6,434 bases of DNA from Methylovirgula sp. (GTDB lineage: Bacteria; Pseudomonadota; Alphaproteobacteria; Rhizobiales; Beijerinckiaceae), in assembly GCA_030040215.1 (NCBI GenBank), contig JASHUD010000114.1:1-6434 (forward strand), read 5' to 3'. The notes under the pieces are model-generated. The model saw only the letters and a program-made list of their open reading frames with translations, had not been told where the DNA came from and searched no databases. Position numbers and translations under genes: made by a program. This document shows positions 6,031 through 6,434 of this stretch, in pieces (the first letter of the stretch is position 1; every line of letters begins with the position of its first letter).

Positions 6031-6434
6031 ATGCCCCGTCTCTTCACGGGCCTTGAGATTCCCTCCGATCTTGCGCTGGATCTTGCGACGTTGCGCGGCG
6101 GTCTTTCCGGCGCGCGCTGGATCGACAGCGAAAATTACCACATGACTTTGCGGTTCATCGGCGACATCGACGATGCCACGGCGCGCGACGTCTCGGGCGC
6201 GCTCGAGCAGATCAAGCGGCCGCCCTTCACGGTAACGCTCGACGGTTTGGACTCGTTCGGCGGCGATCGGCCGCGCGCCATCATCGCCAAGGCGAAACCC
6301 GCCGTGCCGCTCGTCGAGTTGCAGGCCGAGCAGGAACGGCTGATGCGCCGTATCGGCATTCCGCCCGAGCCGCGCAAATTTACCCCGCACGTCACGCTTG
6401 CCAGATTGCGCGCCGCCTCGGCGGGTGCGGTGGC
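6031..6434 (+). CDS. thpR: RNA 2',3'-cyclic phosphodiesterase (2H phosphoesterase, ThpR/LigT), cut by window edge
   Basis: The frame from ATG 6031 is open to the right edge, giving 134 complete codons of a protein usually about 180-190 residues long. It starts MPRLFTGLEIP, the typical beta-strand opening of the family. It then shows both halves of the 2H active site: HMTL (37-40) after the RWIDSENY stretch, and HVTL (120-123) in the stretch FTPHVTLARL. The two H-x-T/S motifs about 80 residues apart bind the cyclic phosphate. Enzymes of this family open 2',3'-cyclic phosphates on RNA and can ligate tRNA halves in vitro; they are cytosolic. A clear AGGAGG lies at 6021-6026, four bases before the ATG. 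The 88-nt gap from tesA holds only weak inverted repeats (for example 5991-6003) and no convincing promoter or terminator, so it may be cotranscribed with tesA. The C-terminus is outside the window. Confidence 0.93.
   Translation, partial: MPRLFTGLEIPSDLALDLATLRGGLSGARWIDSENYHMTLRFIGDIDDATARDVSGALEQIKRPPFTVTLDGLDSFGGDRPRAIIAKAKPAVPLVELQAEQERLMRRIGIPPEPRKFTPHVTLARLRAASAGAV

Noticed and set aside
5232..6047. Minus-strand 271-codon frame opposite tesA
   Set aside because: Antisense to the recognised SGNH esterase, which has a complete set of catalytic blocks; the translation shows no motif.

Overview
The window looks like ordinary chromosomal core sequence from a high-GC alphaproteobacterium, most likely of the Rhizobiales/Hyphomicrobiales. 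The evidence is the DUF2794 protein (a family I know almost only from Alphaproteobacteria), the form of the Bax-inhibitor-1 protein, the strong use of G/C at third codon positions, and a possible alphaproteobacterial RpoH-type promoter before htpG. I see no insertion sequence, phage gene, CRISPR array, tRNA or rRNA. The genus is not determined.

Layout. Positions 1-109 (minus) hold the first 36 codons of htpG (Hsp90 chaperone), running out of the left edge, with a good ribosome binding site and a candidate heat-shock promoter at 160-190. Positions 110-643 hold no gene I can defend, but include a very strong intrinsic terminator (259-292) that works on the minus strand and has no assigned gene in front of it. 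A DUF2794 gene (644-1027, plus) is convergent with a Bax-inhibitor-1 family membrane protein gene (1075-1854, minus). The 47-nt gap between them carries the terminator of the latter.

The rest is dominated by a transport/hydrolase locus. An FtsX-family ABC permease of YbbP type (1989-4529, minus) and its YbbA-type ATPase (4526-5239, minus) overlap by an ATGA junction and form one operon. Divergent from them, 43 bp away if the preferred start is right, is a secreted SGNH/GDSL esterase of TesA type (5283-5942, plus). It is followed by the start of a 2H-family RNA 2',3'-cyclic phosphodiesterase gene, thpR (6031 to the right edge, plus). The divergent tesA / ybbA-ybbP arrangement is the same as in Escherichia coli. 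It suggests that the periplasmic hydrolase and the inner-membrane ATP-driven machine work together on hydrophobic or lipid-like substrates.

I did not find a clearly new system. The best leads are the orphan terminator at 259-292, which implies an unannotated minus-strand transcript, and the very tight tesA/ybbA divergent promoter region with a GC-rich palindrome and no convincing ATG start for tesA.
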